The notes under the pieces: model-generated | What the model was told of the DNA's origin: nothing | What the model saw: the letters and a program-made list of their open reading frames with translations, nothing else | The model's database searches: none | Source of the DNA: Solobacterium sp. UBA636 | Lineage (GTDB): Bacteria > Bacillota_I > Bacilli_A > Erysipelotrichales > Erysipelotrichaceae | Length of the DNA: 12,632 bases | Direction of reading: 5' to 3' | NCBI GenBank assembly: GCA_002299675.1 | Contig: DBOW01000136.1 | Coordinates: 3,607-16,238 of the forward strand | Part shown: piece by piece, positions 1 through 7,401 of the stretch | How the letters are laid out: every line of letters starts with the position of its first letter | How positions within the stretch are numbered: the stretch's first letter is position 1 | Translations under genes and position numbers: made by a program

Positions 1-1586
1 CCATCAAAGATAAAGACATCCTGCTGAACCTGTCCAATGGCGCCTCTTAGCTGTTCAATCGAAAGATCCTTAATATCCACATCATCAATCAGAATCTGTC
101 CTTTCTGAATATCGTAATAGCGGCCACAGAGATTTAATATCGAAGATTTGCCAGCTCCCGTTGCCCCCACAAACGCTACCTTTTCACCCGGTTCAATCTT
201 AAAGCTTACATCTTTTAAGACATATTCTTCATCATCATAGGCAAAGGAAACATTTTTAAATTCAATCTTACCCTTTATTTCCTTGAGCAGTACTGGCTTA
301 TCTTTCTCGGTAATCGTATTTTCAACATCCAGAATCGTAAATACCTTCTCACCTGCGGCAAATGCTGACTGGAAAGTCTGCAGGGACTCCGCTATATCCT
401 GAATAGGTTCAAAGAAATTTGAGATATAGTCAAAGTAAAGATAAAGCATACCAATGGTGATAGTACCACCTATTACCTCAGATGCCGCCTTATAAAGATA
501 TAGCGCAACTGCCAGCTTGCCGACAAAGTAAATCAAAGGCCTAAAGGTAGCCATAATGGAAATAGTCTTCATATTAGCCTTAAACAGCTCATTATTCTTC
601 TCTTTGAATTCATTGAACTTCAGTATTTCATTATGGAAAATCTGAATTAAACGCATGCCACTCAGATTCTCCGAAAGGAAAGTATTAAGCTGCGAAATAC
701 GAGTTCTAGCCTCACGATAACACTTCCTGGCCAGGAATCTAAAGATAAATATCAGAATACAGACTAAAGGTACCAGTATGAAACAGTATAGAGCCAGTTT
801 CAGATTAATTATTAACATCATAGCCATAAGTCCAGCCAGATAGACCAGGTTGGTACAGAAGCGGGTCAGAACAGTTGAATAAAGCTCATTGATAGCTTCA
901 GTATCATTAGCCGTTCTTGAAACCAGCGAGCCAATGGGATGGGTATCAAAGAAACGAAGCGGCAGAGCATTAATGTGATGGAAAAGTTCCTTACGCATCT
1001 GCTTAATGATCTTCTGTCCGGTTGTCTGCACTAACAGCAGCTCGCGATTATTCGCAATAAAACGAATTATCAAAACTGCACCATAGATTATTGCCAGATA
1101 TACAAGACCGATAAAATCATTATGTCTAAGCTTTGCAAGTTCATCGCTGCTTAATCTATATGCTTCTAAAGACGCAATCACAATCTTATCTTCATCGGCA
1201 AATTCTGGTTTAACAGAATCTTTTATCTCATTATTTAAAATATCAAGTTCATCCTGATTAAGCGATTCAAAATAATAATAGCCATCATCATACATTACCA
1301 GCGAAGAATACTCCTCACCCTCTTTTAATTTATCTGAAAGATAATCCCCTTTAAACTGCAGATTTGACTGTTGCACTTTGACATAAGTTTTCTGGTAGCC
1401 ATTTATAAAGGTATCAATACCAGTAGAAATAATCATCGGTCTTACAAGGTCAATTGTCGTTAAAAGAAGACAGAGAATGGAAATAACAGCAACATTCTTT
1501 TTATAAGACTTAAGATACGACAGAAGCCTAAACAGCACATTACCCTTATAGGAAGTAATTATTTCTTCTTTTTCTATTTTAGCCAT
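1..1586 (-). CDS. bmrD: BmrD-like half of heterodimeric ABC multidrug exporter (3' end beyond window)
   Basis: This is an inner-membrane ABC exporter half-transporter, a membrane domain fused to an ATPase domain. About 528 codons are visible and the C-terminus runs off base 1. It starts at ATG 1586 with AGGAGG (1591-1596), which overlaps the stop codon of the preceding half-transporter, so translation is probably coupled. A first hydrophobic segment is at about residues 32-55 and a second at about 158-177. Between them is a polar, acidic stretch of about 95 residues (62-155) rich in Tyr, Asp and Glu. The ATPase domain shows Walker A GATGAGKS and a Q-loop VQQD just before the edge; the signature, Walker B and H-loop are outside the window. 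The long TM1-TM2 insert and the pairing with a 583-residue partner match the BmrD/LmrD side of BmrCD/LmrCD pairs. I infer drug efflux from the family; the substrate is unknown. Confidence 0.88.
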   Translation of the reverse strand, partial: MAKIEKEEIITSYKGNVLFRLLSYLKSYKKNVAVISILCLLLTTIDLVRPMIISTGIDTFINGYQKTYVKVQQSNLQFKGDYLSDKLKEGEEYSSLVMYDDGYYYFESLNQDELDILNNEIKDSVKPEFADEDKIVIASLEAYRLSSDELAKLRHNDFIGLVYLAIIYGAVLIIRFIANNRELLLVQTTGQKIIKQMRKELFHHINALPLRFFDTHPIGSLVSRTANDTEAINELYSTVLTRFCTNLVYLAGLMAMMLIINLKLALYCFILVPLVCILIFIFRFLARKCYREARTRISQLNTFLSENLSGMRLIQIFHNEILKFNEFKEKNNELFKANMKTISIMATFRPLIYFVGKLAVALYLYKAASEVIGGTITIGMLYLYFDYISNFFEPIQDIAESLQTFQSAFAAGEKVFTILDVENTITEKDKPVLLKEIKGKIEFKNVSFAYDDEEYVLKDVSFKIEPGEKVAFVGATGAGKSSILNLCGRYYDIQKGQILIDDVDIKDLSIEQLRGAIGQVQQDVFIFD

Positions 1587-1594
1587 AATTCCTC

Positions 1595-3346
1595 CTAACC
1601 CTGCATAGCCAGCTGCTTCTCCAGCTGCTGCTTATCATACATAGCTTTAAATGTACCATTTAGAGCCATCAGTTCATCGAAAGTACCATATTCAAGCGTC
1701 TCACCCTTATCAAGCACCAGAATATGATCGGCATTGCGGATAGTTGAGACACGATGGGCAATCATAATAACCGTCTTATCGCTATGGTGCTTCTTAAGAT
1801 TTGCCAGAATATTGTCCTCGGTATCGGTATCAACAGCCGACAGGGAATCATCAAGTATCAGTATTGAAGCCTTCTTTAGAAGCGCACGGGCAATGCTGGT
1901 ACGCTGCTTCTGACCACCTGAAAGGGTTACACCCCTTTCACCTACCATCGTTTCATAGCCTTCAGGGAAATCGATGATATTATCATGAACCTCTGCCTGC
2001 TTGCATACTTCCACCACTTCGTCATGACTGGCATTAAGGTTGCCAAATTTTACATTGTTCTCAATTGTATCTGAGAAAAGATAATTATCCTGTGGCACGT
2101 AGGATATCGATTCTCTTAAAAGCTTTAAAGGAATGGAATTAATATTATGACCATCAAGCTTAATCATGTTGTCTTCACTGCTATAAAGCCTGGTTAATAG
2201 ATTTACCACCGTAGTCTTGCCTGAACCGGTTTTACCAAGAATTGCCAGGGTTTCACCCTTTTTAATCTTGATATTCAAGTCAGCTAAAGCCAAAGGAAGG
2301 TCTTTTCGATATCTGAAGCTTAAATGAGAAAATTCGATATCACCGTTTAGTGAATCAATGCTGTAATCTGTTCTTTCATCATCCTTAATCTCTGGTTCCT
2401 CATCAAAAATGGATTTGATACGTTTAGAAGCCGCTAAGCCCTGCGAGAAACAGTTTATCGCATCACCCAGTGCCATCATTGGCCAGATAAGCATGTTGGT
2501 ATACTGACAGAAGGCTACAAATCTGCCCAGTGTTATTTCACCAGTAATGGCCAGGTAACCGCCATATACTATGGTAATTACATAGGATACACCAATGACA
2601 AATTCCAGAAAAGGCCAGAAGAAAGCCATCAGTCTGGTAACTTTAAGATTGGCATCATAGGCATCTTTATTCTTCAGTTCAAAATAAGCATCCTGCTTCT
2701 TTTCCTGTATAAATGCCTTAATTACTCTGATACCTGAATAAGATTCCTGTACCATATCAGACAGCTTACCAAAAGCCTTCTGCTTATTGTAGTAGCGCTT
2801 CTCTTCTTCCTTACAGAAGTACAGTGACATACAGGCAATTATCGACATTGGTATTAAAGTAACCAGGGTAAGCTTCAAAGAAACATAGCTTACCATTTTA
2901 TAAAGAGTCATCAATGTCATAACCACGGCATCAAAGCTTGAGACTACCGCCGGCCCCATGGCATTTCTTAAGGCGTCGATGTCATTGGTAAAGTTAGACA
3001 TCAGATCACCAGTTTTGTTGGCATTAAAGTAGTTCTGTGAGAGTGTTTCCAGTTTAGAAAACAGATCGTTTCTGATTTCTGTTTCTACCCTTCGGCAGGA
3101 GCCAAAAATAAAGAAACGATATAATACTCGGCCTATGGTTACTACAATTACCATAGTCAAAAAGTCAATAATCAGTGCCCACACCATATCCATTGACAGA
3201 ATCTTAGCCGATAAGCCATCAGTAATCTGTCCGGTAATCTGTGGGATGATTAGATTGTAATAATCAACTGCCGCCAGCATTATCACACCCAAAAGATATG
3301 CCAGCCAGTGTTTCCTCAAATAGGTGAATATTACCCCTTGTTTCAT
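1595..3346 (-). CDS. bmrC: BmrC-like half of heterodimeric ABC multidrug exporter
   Basis: 583 residues, close to the family's usual length. Six hydrophobic segments (roughly 14-35, 55-78, 131-152, 156-177, 240-267 and 270-300) precede an ATPase domain. That domain has Walker A GKTGSGKT (371-378), Q-loop YVPQ (Q419), signature LSGGQ (475-479), Walker B ILILDD and H-loop H531. The residue after the Walker B Asp, normally the catalytic Glu, is Asp (D500). That substitution marks the degenerate-site subunit of heterodimeric exporters such as BmrC, LmrC and TM287. The active site would then use the partner's Walker A/B and this subunit's intact LSGGQ. Start ATG 3346 has a strong GAGGAGG (3350-3356). 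The next gene, 8 bp downstream, encodes the partner. It has its own promoter and a structured leader, suggesting inducible expression. The exporter family is clear; the drug range cannot be read from sequence. Confidence 0.93.
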   Translation of the reverse strand: MKQGVIFTYLRKHWLAYLLGVIMLAAVDYYNLIIPQITGQITDGLSAKILSMDMVWALIIDFLTMVIVVTIGRVLYRFFIFGSCRRVETEIRNDLFSKLETLSQNYFNANKTGDLMSNFTNDIDALRNAMGPAVVSSFDAVVMTLMTLYKMVSYVSLKLTLVTLIPMSIIACMSLYFCKEEEKRYYNKQKAFGKLSDMVQESYSGIRVIKAFIQEKKQDAYFELKNKDAYDANLKVTRLMAFFWPFLEFVIGVSYVITIVYGGYLAITGEITLGRFVAFCQYTNMLIWPMMALGDAINCFSQGLAASKRIKSIFDEEPEIKDDERTDYSIDSLNGDIEFSHLSFRYRKDLPLALADLNIKIKKGETLAILGKTGSGKTTVVNLLTRLYSSEDNMIKLDGHNINSIPLKLLRESISYVPQDNYLFSDTIENNVKFGNLNASHDEVVEVCKQAEVHDNIIDFPEGYETMVGERGVTLSGGQKQRTSIARALLKKASILILDDSLSAVDTDTEDNILANLKKHHSDKTVIMIAHRVSTIRNADHILVLDKGETLEYGTFDELMALNGTFKAMYDKQQLEKQLAMQG

Positions 3347-3349
3347 ATT

Positions 3350-3356
3350 CCTCCTC
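3350..3356 (-). promoter_or_regulatory. Strong Shine-Dalgarno of bmrC
   Basis: GAGGAGG on the minus strand, only 3 nt from the ATG at 3346. It lies just after the leader hairpin (3363-3386), so folding or ribosome occupancy of the leader could affect access to it. Confidence 0.8.
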
Positions 3357-3362
3357 AGTGTT

Positions 3363-3386
3363 AAAAAGCATCTTTCGACACTTTTT
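3363..3386 (-). terminator. Leader hairpin with GAAA tetraloop and U-rich 3' arm, possible attenuator
   Basis: As minus-strand RNA this folds into a 10-bp stem: five A-U pairs, then G-C, U-G, G-U, U-A and C-G, closed by a GAAA (GNRA) loop. The 3' arm ends in five U residues. The first A of the stem is the last base of the stop codon of a small upstream ORF (3386-3466), and the bmrC Shine-Dalgarno follows 6 nt after the stem. The core is weak for an intrinsic terminator, and the U tract is paired with the A tract. It may therefore be a leaky terminator, or a fold affecting initiation. The pairing is seen; the function is inferred. Confidence 0.4.
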
Positions 3387-3466
3387 CAAAAATTATTTTT
3401 AGCACATGTGATAATCACAAGAAAAACAAAAGTCGTTTCTTTGTGCAACTCATATAAAGAAACCAT
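3386..3466 (-). CDS. Putative 26-codon leader peptide upstream of bmrC
   Basis: ATG at 3466 and TGA at 3386-3388 encode 26 residues, beginning MVSLYELHKE, with a hydrophobic middle (FVFLVII) and ending CAKNNF. There is no Shine-Dalgarno. Instead the ATG lies 5 nt after a -10 box (TATTAT, 3472-3477), so the transcript could start at or next to the ATG and be leaderless. The ORF spans the 8-bp inverted repeat (3435-3463) and the 13-bp palindrome (3407-3419), and it stops exactly where the GNRA hairpin begins. Bacillus subtilis bmrCD is known to be controlled by ribosome-mediated attenuation through a leader peptide (BmrB). I see no recognisable similarity to BmrB, so the analogy is one of position only. 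An ORF this short could also be chance. Confidence 0.3.
   Translation of the reverse strand: MVSLYELHKETTFVFLVIITCAKNNF
3407..3419. repeat. 13-bp perfect palindrome in the bmrC leader
   Basis: The plus strand reads TGTGATAATCACA: two 6-bp arms around a single central base. With one mismatch, the outermost C/G pair at 3405 and 3421 extends the symmetry. It lies about 50 bp downstream of the predicted bmrC transcription start, where a DNA-binding repressor could act as a roadblock. A one-base loop makes it a poor RNA hairpin, so a protein operator is the likelier reading. The regulator is unknown. Confidence 0.4.
3435..3463 (-). repeat. 8-bp inverted repeat at the 5' end of the bmrC leader transcript
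   Basis: The arms GTTTCTTT and AAAGAAAC (3456-3463 and 3435-3442) are perfect complements around a 13-nt loop. In the predicted leader RNA they begin within a few nucleotides of the 5' end. The second arm could instead pair imperfectly with the downstream GTTTTTCTT (about 3420-3428). Two competing folds are therefore possible, as in attenuators. Stability has not been computed. Confidence 0.4.
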
Positions 3467-3471
3467 AGTCA

Positions 3472-3500
3472 ATAATACAACATTTTACAAGTATTGTCTA
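3472..3500 (-). promoter_or_regulatory. Predicted sigma-A promoter for bmrC-bmrD
   Basis: -35 TAGACA (3495-3500) and -10 TATTAT (3472-3477) are separated by exactly 17 bp, each matching the consensus at 5 of 6 positions. The -35 box overlaps the TAG stop codon of the ABC-F gene. The start site would fall near 3465, giving a leader of about 120 nt. No clear terminator separates it from the ABC-F gene, so read-through is also possible. Confidence 0.6.
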
Positions 3501-5372
3501 AGAACTTTTTCTAGCTTCCTCAAATAACATCGCTTCTTCCCATTTAACTTCCAGGGCATGAATCTGATTGTGAATATCATCTATTTCTTCATCAAGCTCC
3601 TGCATCTTTCTTGAATCCTGATAATACTCTGGTTCATATCTTAGATCTCTTTTTTCTTCCAGAAGCTCTTCCATCTGAGAAATCTCTTCTTCCAGTTTCT
3701 TAATTGAATATTTAGGACGCTGCTTAATATCCTTCAGCTTTTCTTTGGGCTCTTCTTCTTTCTTTTGAGGCTTTACTTCTTCTTTTACCTTGACATCAAT
3801 ATAATCCTTATAGCCATCAGGATAAAGGACAGCGGTTCCATTTTCAATATTTAAGACAGAAGTGGCAATCTGCTTAATAAAGTAACGGTCATGGGATACA
3901 AACAGTATTGTTCCATCATATTCCCTGAGGCATTTCTCTAAAGCTTCCTTGCATAAAATATCCAGATGATTGGTAGGTTCATCAAGAATCAGGAAGTTGG
4001 CTTTCTTTAACATCAGCTTAGCCAGATTCAGTCGGACTTTTTCGCCACCTGATAATACATTTACTTCCTTAAATACCTCATCGGCAGTAAACAGAAAGGC
4101 ACCAAGAACCGATCTTACTTCATACATATCCATCTCAGGATGTTCATTCCAGACCTCTTCCAGGACTGTATTGCCACTTGTAAACTGTGCCATATTCTGG
4201 TCGAAATAGCCGATTTCTATCTGATGACCAAGCATCTTATACCCACCTAATGAAGGTATTTCATCAATGATCGATTTTAATAAAGTTGACTTGCCTGTTC
4301 CATTGTCACCCATGATACAGATACGGTCACCTCTTTGAATCTCAAGATTGAGTTTAATAAGCGGCTTATTATTATAGCCAACTTCATAATCCTGCAGAGA
4401 AAGAACGTTCTTGCCCCCTCTTTTATCACAGACGAATCTGGCATTAAAAGTCTTAGTATCAGCCTTCCTTGGATCTTCAATCCTTTCCATTCTTTCCAGA
4501 TACTTAATCTTGGATTGGGCAAAGGCAGCCTTGTTCTTTTTGTAGCGGAACTTTTCAATCAGCTCCTCAAGACGTTTAATATCCTTCTGCTGCCTTTTAT
4601 AGGCGGCTTCCTGTTTTAATAGATCATTCTTTTTCTGTTCAGTAAAATAAGTATAGTTTCCGCCATATCTTTTGAGATTTCCATATTCCAGTTCATAGGT
4701 TACATTGCAGACCTTATCTAAGAATACTCTGTCATGAGAGACAATAACCATGGCTTTCTTATATTTTGAAAGATAGTTTTCAAGCCATTCAATGGTTTTC
4801 AGGTCAAGATGGTTTGTAGGTTCATCAAGTAATAATAAATCCGGTTTGGACAGCAGCAGTTTCGCAAAAGCCAGTTTGGTTTTTTCCCCGCCGGAAAAAG
4901 AGGAAACATTTCTTTCAAGATCTTCATCTTCAAAGCCAAAACCATGGAGTATGGTCATTATTTCGCTCTCATAGGTATAGCCGCCCTCCATCTTGAATTC
5001 TTCACTTAAACGGCCATATTCGTTGAGTTTCTTTTCGTCATGGCTTAAAGATATTTCGTGTGATAATTCTTCCAGTCTTTTTTCTTTGGCAATCAGTTCA
5101 GAAAAAGTATCATACATTTCTTCTTTAACGCTTTTTTTTGAATCAATCAGGGCATTCTGCTTAAGATAAGTAACTGTTGTGCCATTTGATTTAAAGACCT
5201 GGCCTTTTTCCAGTTCCTGATGACCGGATAGAACACGCAAAAGAGTCGTCTTGCCCGAACCATTTCTTCCGACAAGAGCGACTTTTTCATTTTCGTTTAC
5301 GATAAAACTGATGTTTTCAAATACATCTAAGGCACCGAAGAAAACGGTGCCATTATTTATTTCAATTAACAT
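3498..5372 (-). CDS. ydiF: YdiF-type ABC-F ATPase
   Basis: A soluble protein of 624 residues with two ABC domains and no membrane segments. The first domain has Walker A GRNGSGKT (35-42), signature SGGEK (160-164) and LLDEPTNHLD. A charged linker with an arm-like helical pair follows (about 232-300). The second domain has GDNGTGKS (355-362), LSGGEK (440-445) and LILDEPTNHLD. A Lys/Glu-rich C-terminal coiled coil (about 525-620) ends the protein. Both catalytic Glu residues are present. ABC-F proteins bind the ribosomal E site and ease translation; some protect against antibiotics. The C-terminal coiled coil and the neighbourhood (tsaD, rex) favour a housekeeping YdiF-like member over a dedicated resistance factor. 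No Shine-Dalgarno is visible. The ATG follows the asnS stop by 2 nt, so translational coupling to asnS is likely. Confidence 0.9.
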   Translation of the reverse strand: MLIEINNGTVFFGALDVFENISFIVNENEKVALVGRNGSGKTTLLRVLSGHQELEKGQVFKSNGTTVTYLKQNALIDSKKSVKEEMYDTFSELIAKEKRLEELSHEISLSHDEKKLNEYGRLSEEFKMEGGYTYESEIMTILHGFGFEDEDLERNVSSFSGGEKTKLAFAKLLLSKPDLLLLDEPTNHLDLKTIEWLENYLSKYKKAMVIVSHDRVFLDKVCNVTYELEYGNLKRYGGNYTYFTEQKKNDLLKQEAAYKRQQKDIKRLEELIEKFRYKKNKAAFAQSKIKYLERMERIEDPRKADTKTFNARFVCDKRGGKNVLSLQDYEVGYNNKPLIKLNLEIQRGDRICIMGDNGTGKSTLLKSIIDEIPSLGGYKMLGHQIEIGYFDQNMAQFTSGNTVLEEVWNEHPEMDMYEVRSVLGAFLFTADEVFKEVNVLSGGEKVRLNLAKLMLKKANFLILDEPTNHLDILCKEALEKCLREYDGTILFVSHDRYFIKQIATSVLNIENGTAVLYPDGYKDYIDVKVKEEVKPQKKEEEPKEKLKDIKQRPKYSIKKLEEEISQMEELLEEKRDLRYEPEYYQDSRKMQELDEEIDDIHNQIHALEVKWEEAMLFEEARKSS

Positions 5373-5374
5373 TT

Positions 5375-6757
5375 TTAATAAATCAGATTTTTAGGAGTAC
5401 GAGGATAAGGAAGTACATCACGGATGTTTTCCATGCCAGTGAGATACATCATCATTCTCTCAAAACCCAGACCAAAGCCGGCATGTTTACAGCCGCCGTA
5501 TCTTCTAAGGTCAAGGTACCAGTCAAGAGTGGATTTATCCATATGGAGTTCATCCATTCTCTTCTCCAGCAGATCAAGACGTTCTTCTCTTTGAGAACCG
5601 CCTACCAGTTCGCCAACATGCGGTACCAGAAGGTCACAGGCAGCTACTGTCTTGCCATCATCGTTCTGACGCATATAGAAGGCTTTTATATCCTTAGGAT
5701 AATCGGTAAGGAATACAGGTCCCTTAACCACCTGTTCACAGATATATCTTTCATGTTCGGTATTTAAATCAATACCCCATTCTACCTTGTTCTCAAATTT
5801 AACAGGAGCCTTTAAGAGTTCCTCAATAGCCTCTGTATAGGACATTCTTCTGAATTCCGACTTTCTTACATGATCCAGTCTTTCGAACAGTGTTTTATCA
5901 ATCATCTTGTTGAAGAAATTCATTTCTTCAGGTGCATTTTCAAAACAGTAATCAATGCAGTACTTAATCATTTCCTCAATGAGCATCATATCATCTTCCA
6001 GATCGGCAAAGGCAATTTCTGGTTCAATCATCCAGAACTCATTGGCATGTGTCTTGGTGTTGGAATTTTCAGCTCGGAAAGTTGGACCGAAGGTGTAGAC
6101 ATCTCTGAAAGCCATCGCAAAGGCTTCAACATGCAGCTGACCTGATACGGTTAAAGAAGCATGTTTACCAAAGAAGTCTTCTTCGTATTTATCATCTTTA
6201 CGGTTGGTTACTGTAAATACCTCACCAGCACCTTCGGCATCATTGCCGGTAATTATTGGTGTATGAACATAGACGAAACCCTGATCCTGGAAAAACTCAT
6301 GAATGGCCATCGAAAGAACGGATCTTAATCTGAAAACAGCCATAAAAGTATTTGTTCTAGGACGCAGATGCGGATATTCTCTTAAATACTCAAAAGAATG
6401 TCTTTTCTTCTGCAGAATATATTTTTCATCGGACTTGCCCAGTATCTCAATAGAAGTAGCTTCCAGCTCAAAAGGCTGCTTATTGTCTGGTGTATAGATA
6501 AATTTACCAGTTACTTCAATTGCCGTGCCTGTCAGCATAGCCTTTACTTCGTCATGGTTTTCAAGATCTCCATGATAAACAATCTGAACATTCTTGAAAT
6601 ATGTTCCATCATTTAGCTCAATAAAGCCTATAGATCCTGAATCACGGTTAGTTCTAACCCAGCCATCCATAGATACATATTCAAGCTGATCTATTTCCAT
6701 CTGATTTGCACAGTTACAAAGATCATAAAGTTCTCTTGCGGTATAAAAATCTAACAT
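5375..6757 (-). CDS. asnS: Asparaginyl-tRNA synthetase
   Basis: Charges tRNA-Asn with asparagine using ATP in the cytoplasm. It has 460 residues, normal for the bacterial enzyme. An N-terminal OB-fold anticodon-binding domain (about 1-110, containing DGWVRTNRDSGSIGFIELND) precedes a class IIb catalytic core. The core has motif 2 around FRAENSNTKTHANEF (227-241) and motif 3 GFGLGFERMMMYLTG (427-441). The Asn-type motif 2 separates it from AspRS and LysRS. The C-terminus reads PRTPKNLIY, a variant of the usual PRTP ending. Start ATG 6757 is supported by AAGAGGG about 8 nt upstream. It lies 20 bp after rex and 2 bp before the ABC-F gene, so it probably shares the rex promoter and Rex control. 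I saw no T-box leader. Confidence 0.96.
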   Translation of the reverse strand: MLDFYTARELYDLCNCANQMEIDQLEYVSMDGWVRTNRDSGSIGFIELNDGTYFKNVQIVYHGDLENHDEVKAMLTGTAIEVTGKFIYTPDNKQPFELEATSIEILGKSDEKYILQKKRHSFEYLREYPHLRPRTNTFMAVFRLRSVLSMAIHEFFQDQGFVYVHTPIITGNDAEGAGEVFTVTNRKDDKYEEDFFGKHASLTVSGQLHVEAFAMAFRDVYTFGPTFRAENSNTKTHANEFWMIEPEIAFADLEDDMMLIEEMIKYCIDYCFENAPEEMNFFNKMIDKTLFERLDHVRKSEFRRMSYTEAIEELLKAPVKFENKVEWGIDLNTEHERYICEQVVKGPVFLTDYPKDIKAFYMRQNDDGKTVAACDLLVPHVGELVGGSQREERLDLLEKRMDELHMDKSTLDWYLDLRRYGGCKHAGFGLGFERMMMYLTGMENIRDVLPYPRTPKNLIY

Positions 6758-6777
6758 ATAAATCCCTCTTAAAATAT

Positions 6778-7395
6778 TTATTTATCTAACATATTGGTAG
6801 TAAATACCAGCTCCTGTATCTTTGATACAATATCAATTTCCTTCACAATAACACCCTCAGGTACAATAAAGTGCTGATGAGTCATATCGAGAATTCCCTT
6901 AATTCCCACTGAAGTGAGAAGATCAACCGTATTCTGTACATCACCCGATATTGCCAGAATCGCAATTTTACAGCCTTCAGGCAGATGAGTTTTCAAATCC
7001 TTAATATCATAAACCGGTATTGAAACATCAGAAACTTTTTCCGGATATTTATCAAAGGCACAGACAATTTCTCCAACTACATCTGACCAGTTTTTATAGT
7101 TCAGAATTGTCTTTCCAAAATTACCGCAGCCAATAAGAATGATTTTTTCATTATATTCGCCGCCCAGTTCTTTAGAAAAAATGTCAATCAGATCATTAAC
7201 ATTATAGCCATATCCCTGTTTGCCCAAAGTTCCGATTAAAGAGAAATCTCTTCTGATTGTTGTCGACTTGATATTGACATATTTTGCCAGTTCATTCGAC
7301 ATTATTTTGTCTTTACCATCCTTCTGTATTTTTTTGAGAGCCTTAAGGTAAATTGGATAACGATGAAGTGTTGCGTTAGATATCTTCTTTGTCAT
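6778..7395 (-). CDS. rex: Redox-sensing transcriptional repressor Rex
   Basis: A DNA-binding repressor that senses the NADH/NAD+ ratio and releases its operators when NADH is high. It has 205 residues, typical of the family. An N-terminal winged helix contains the family signature RRDFSLIGTLGKQGYGYNV (48-66). A Rossmann domain follows, with IGCGNFGKT (88-96) as the dinucleotide loop and AFD (D115) at the strand end that usually contacts the cofactor ribose. The last 20 residues are the domain-swapped helix. The stretch after GIL (DMTHQHFIVPE) differs from the NFTPARLNVPE form of B. subtilis Rex. I chose ATG 7395 because it restores the normal N-terminus, although there is no Shine-Dalgarno. 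A perfect -10 box ends 7 nt upstream of the ATG, so the mRNA may be leaderless. Rex-type half-sites in its promoter suggest autoregulation. Confidence 0.96.
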   Translation of the reverse strand: MTKKISNATLHRYPIYLKALKKIQKDGKDKIMSNELAKYVNIKSTTIRRDFSLIGTLGKQGYGYNVNDLIDIFSKELGGEYNEKIILIGCGNFGKTILNYKNWSDVVGEIVCAFDKYPEKVSDVSIPVYDIKDLKTHLPEGCKIAILAISGDVQNTVDLLTSVGIKGILDMTHQHFIVPEGVIVKEIDIVSKIQELVFTTNMLDK

Positions 7396-7401
7396 AAGTC
7401 A

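Noticed and set aside
3407..3419. Reading the 13-bp palindrome as a Rex operator
   Set aside because: The TTGTGA/TCACA halves fit, but the spacing is 3 bp where a Rex site has 6. This puts the halves on a different face of the helix.
3324..3527. Plus-strand ORF of 67 codons spanning the bmrC leader
   Set aside because: It crosses the ends of two firm minus-strand genes and the leader, has no Shine-Dalgarno, and its product resembles no family I know. The minus-strand leader signals explain the region better.
3970..4619. Plus- and minus-strand ORFs inside the ABC-F gene
   Set aside because: These are shadow frames of a gene with intact motifs at both ends. None has a ribosome site or a recognisable product.
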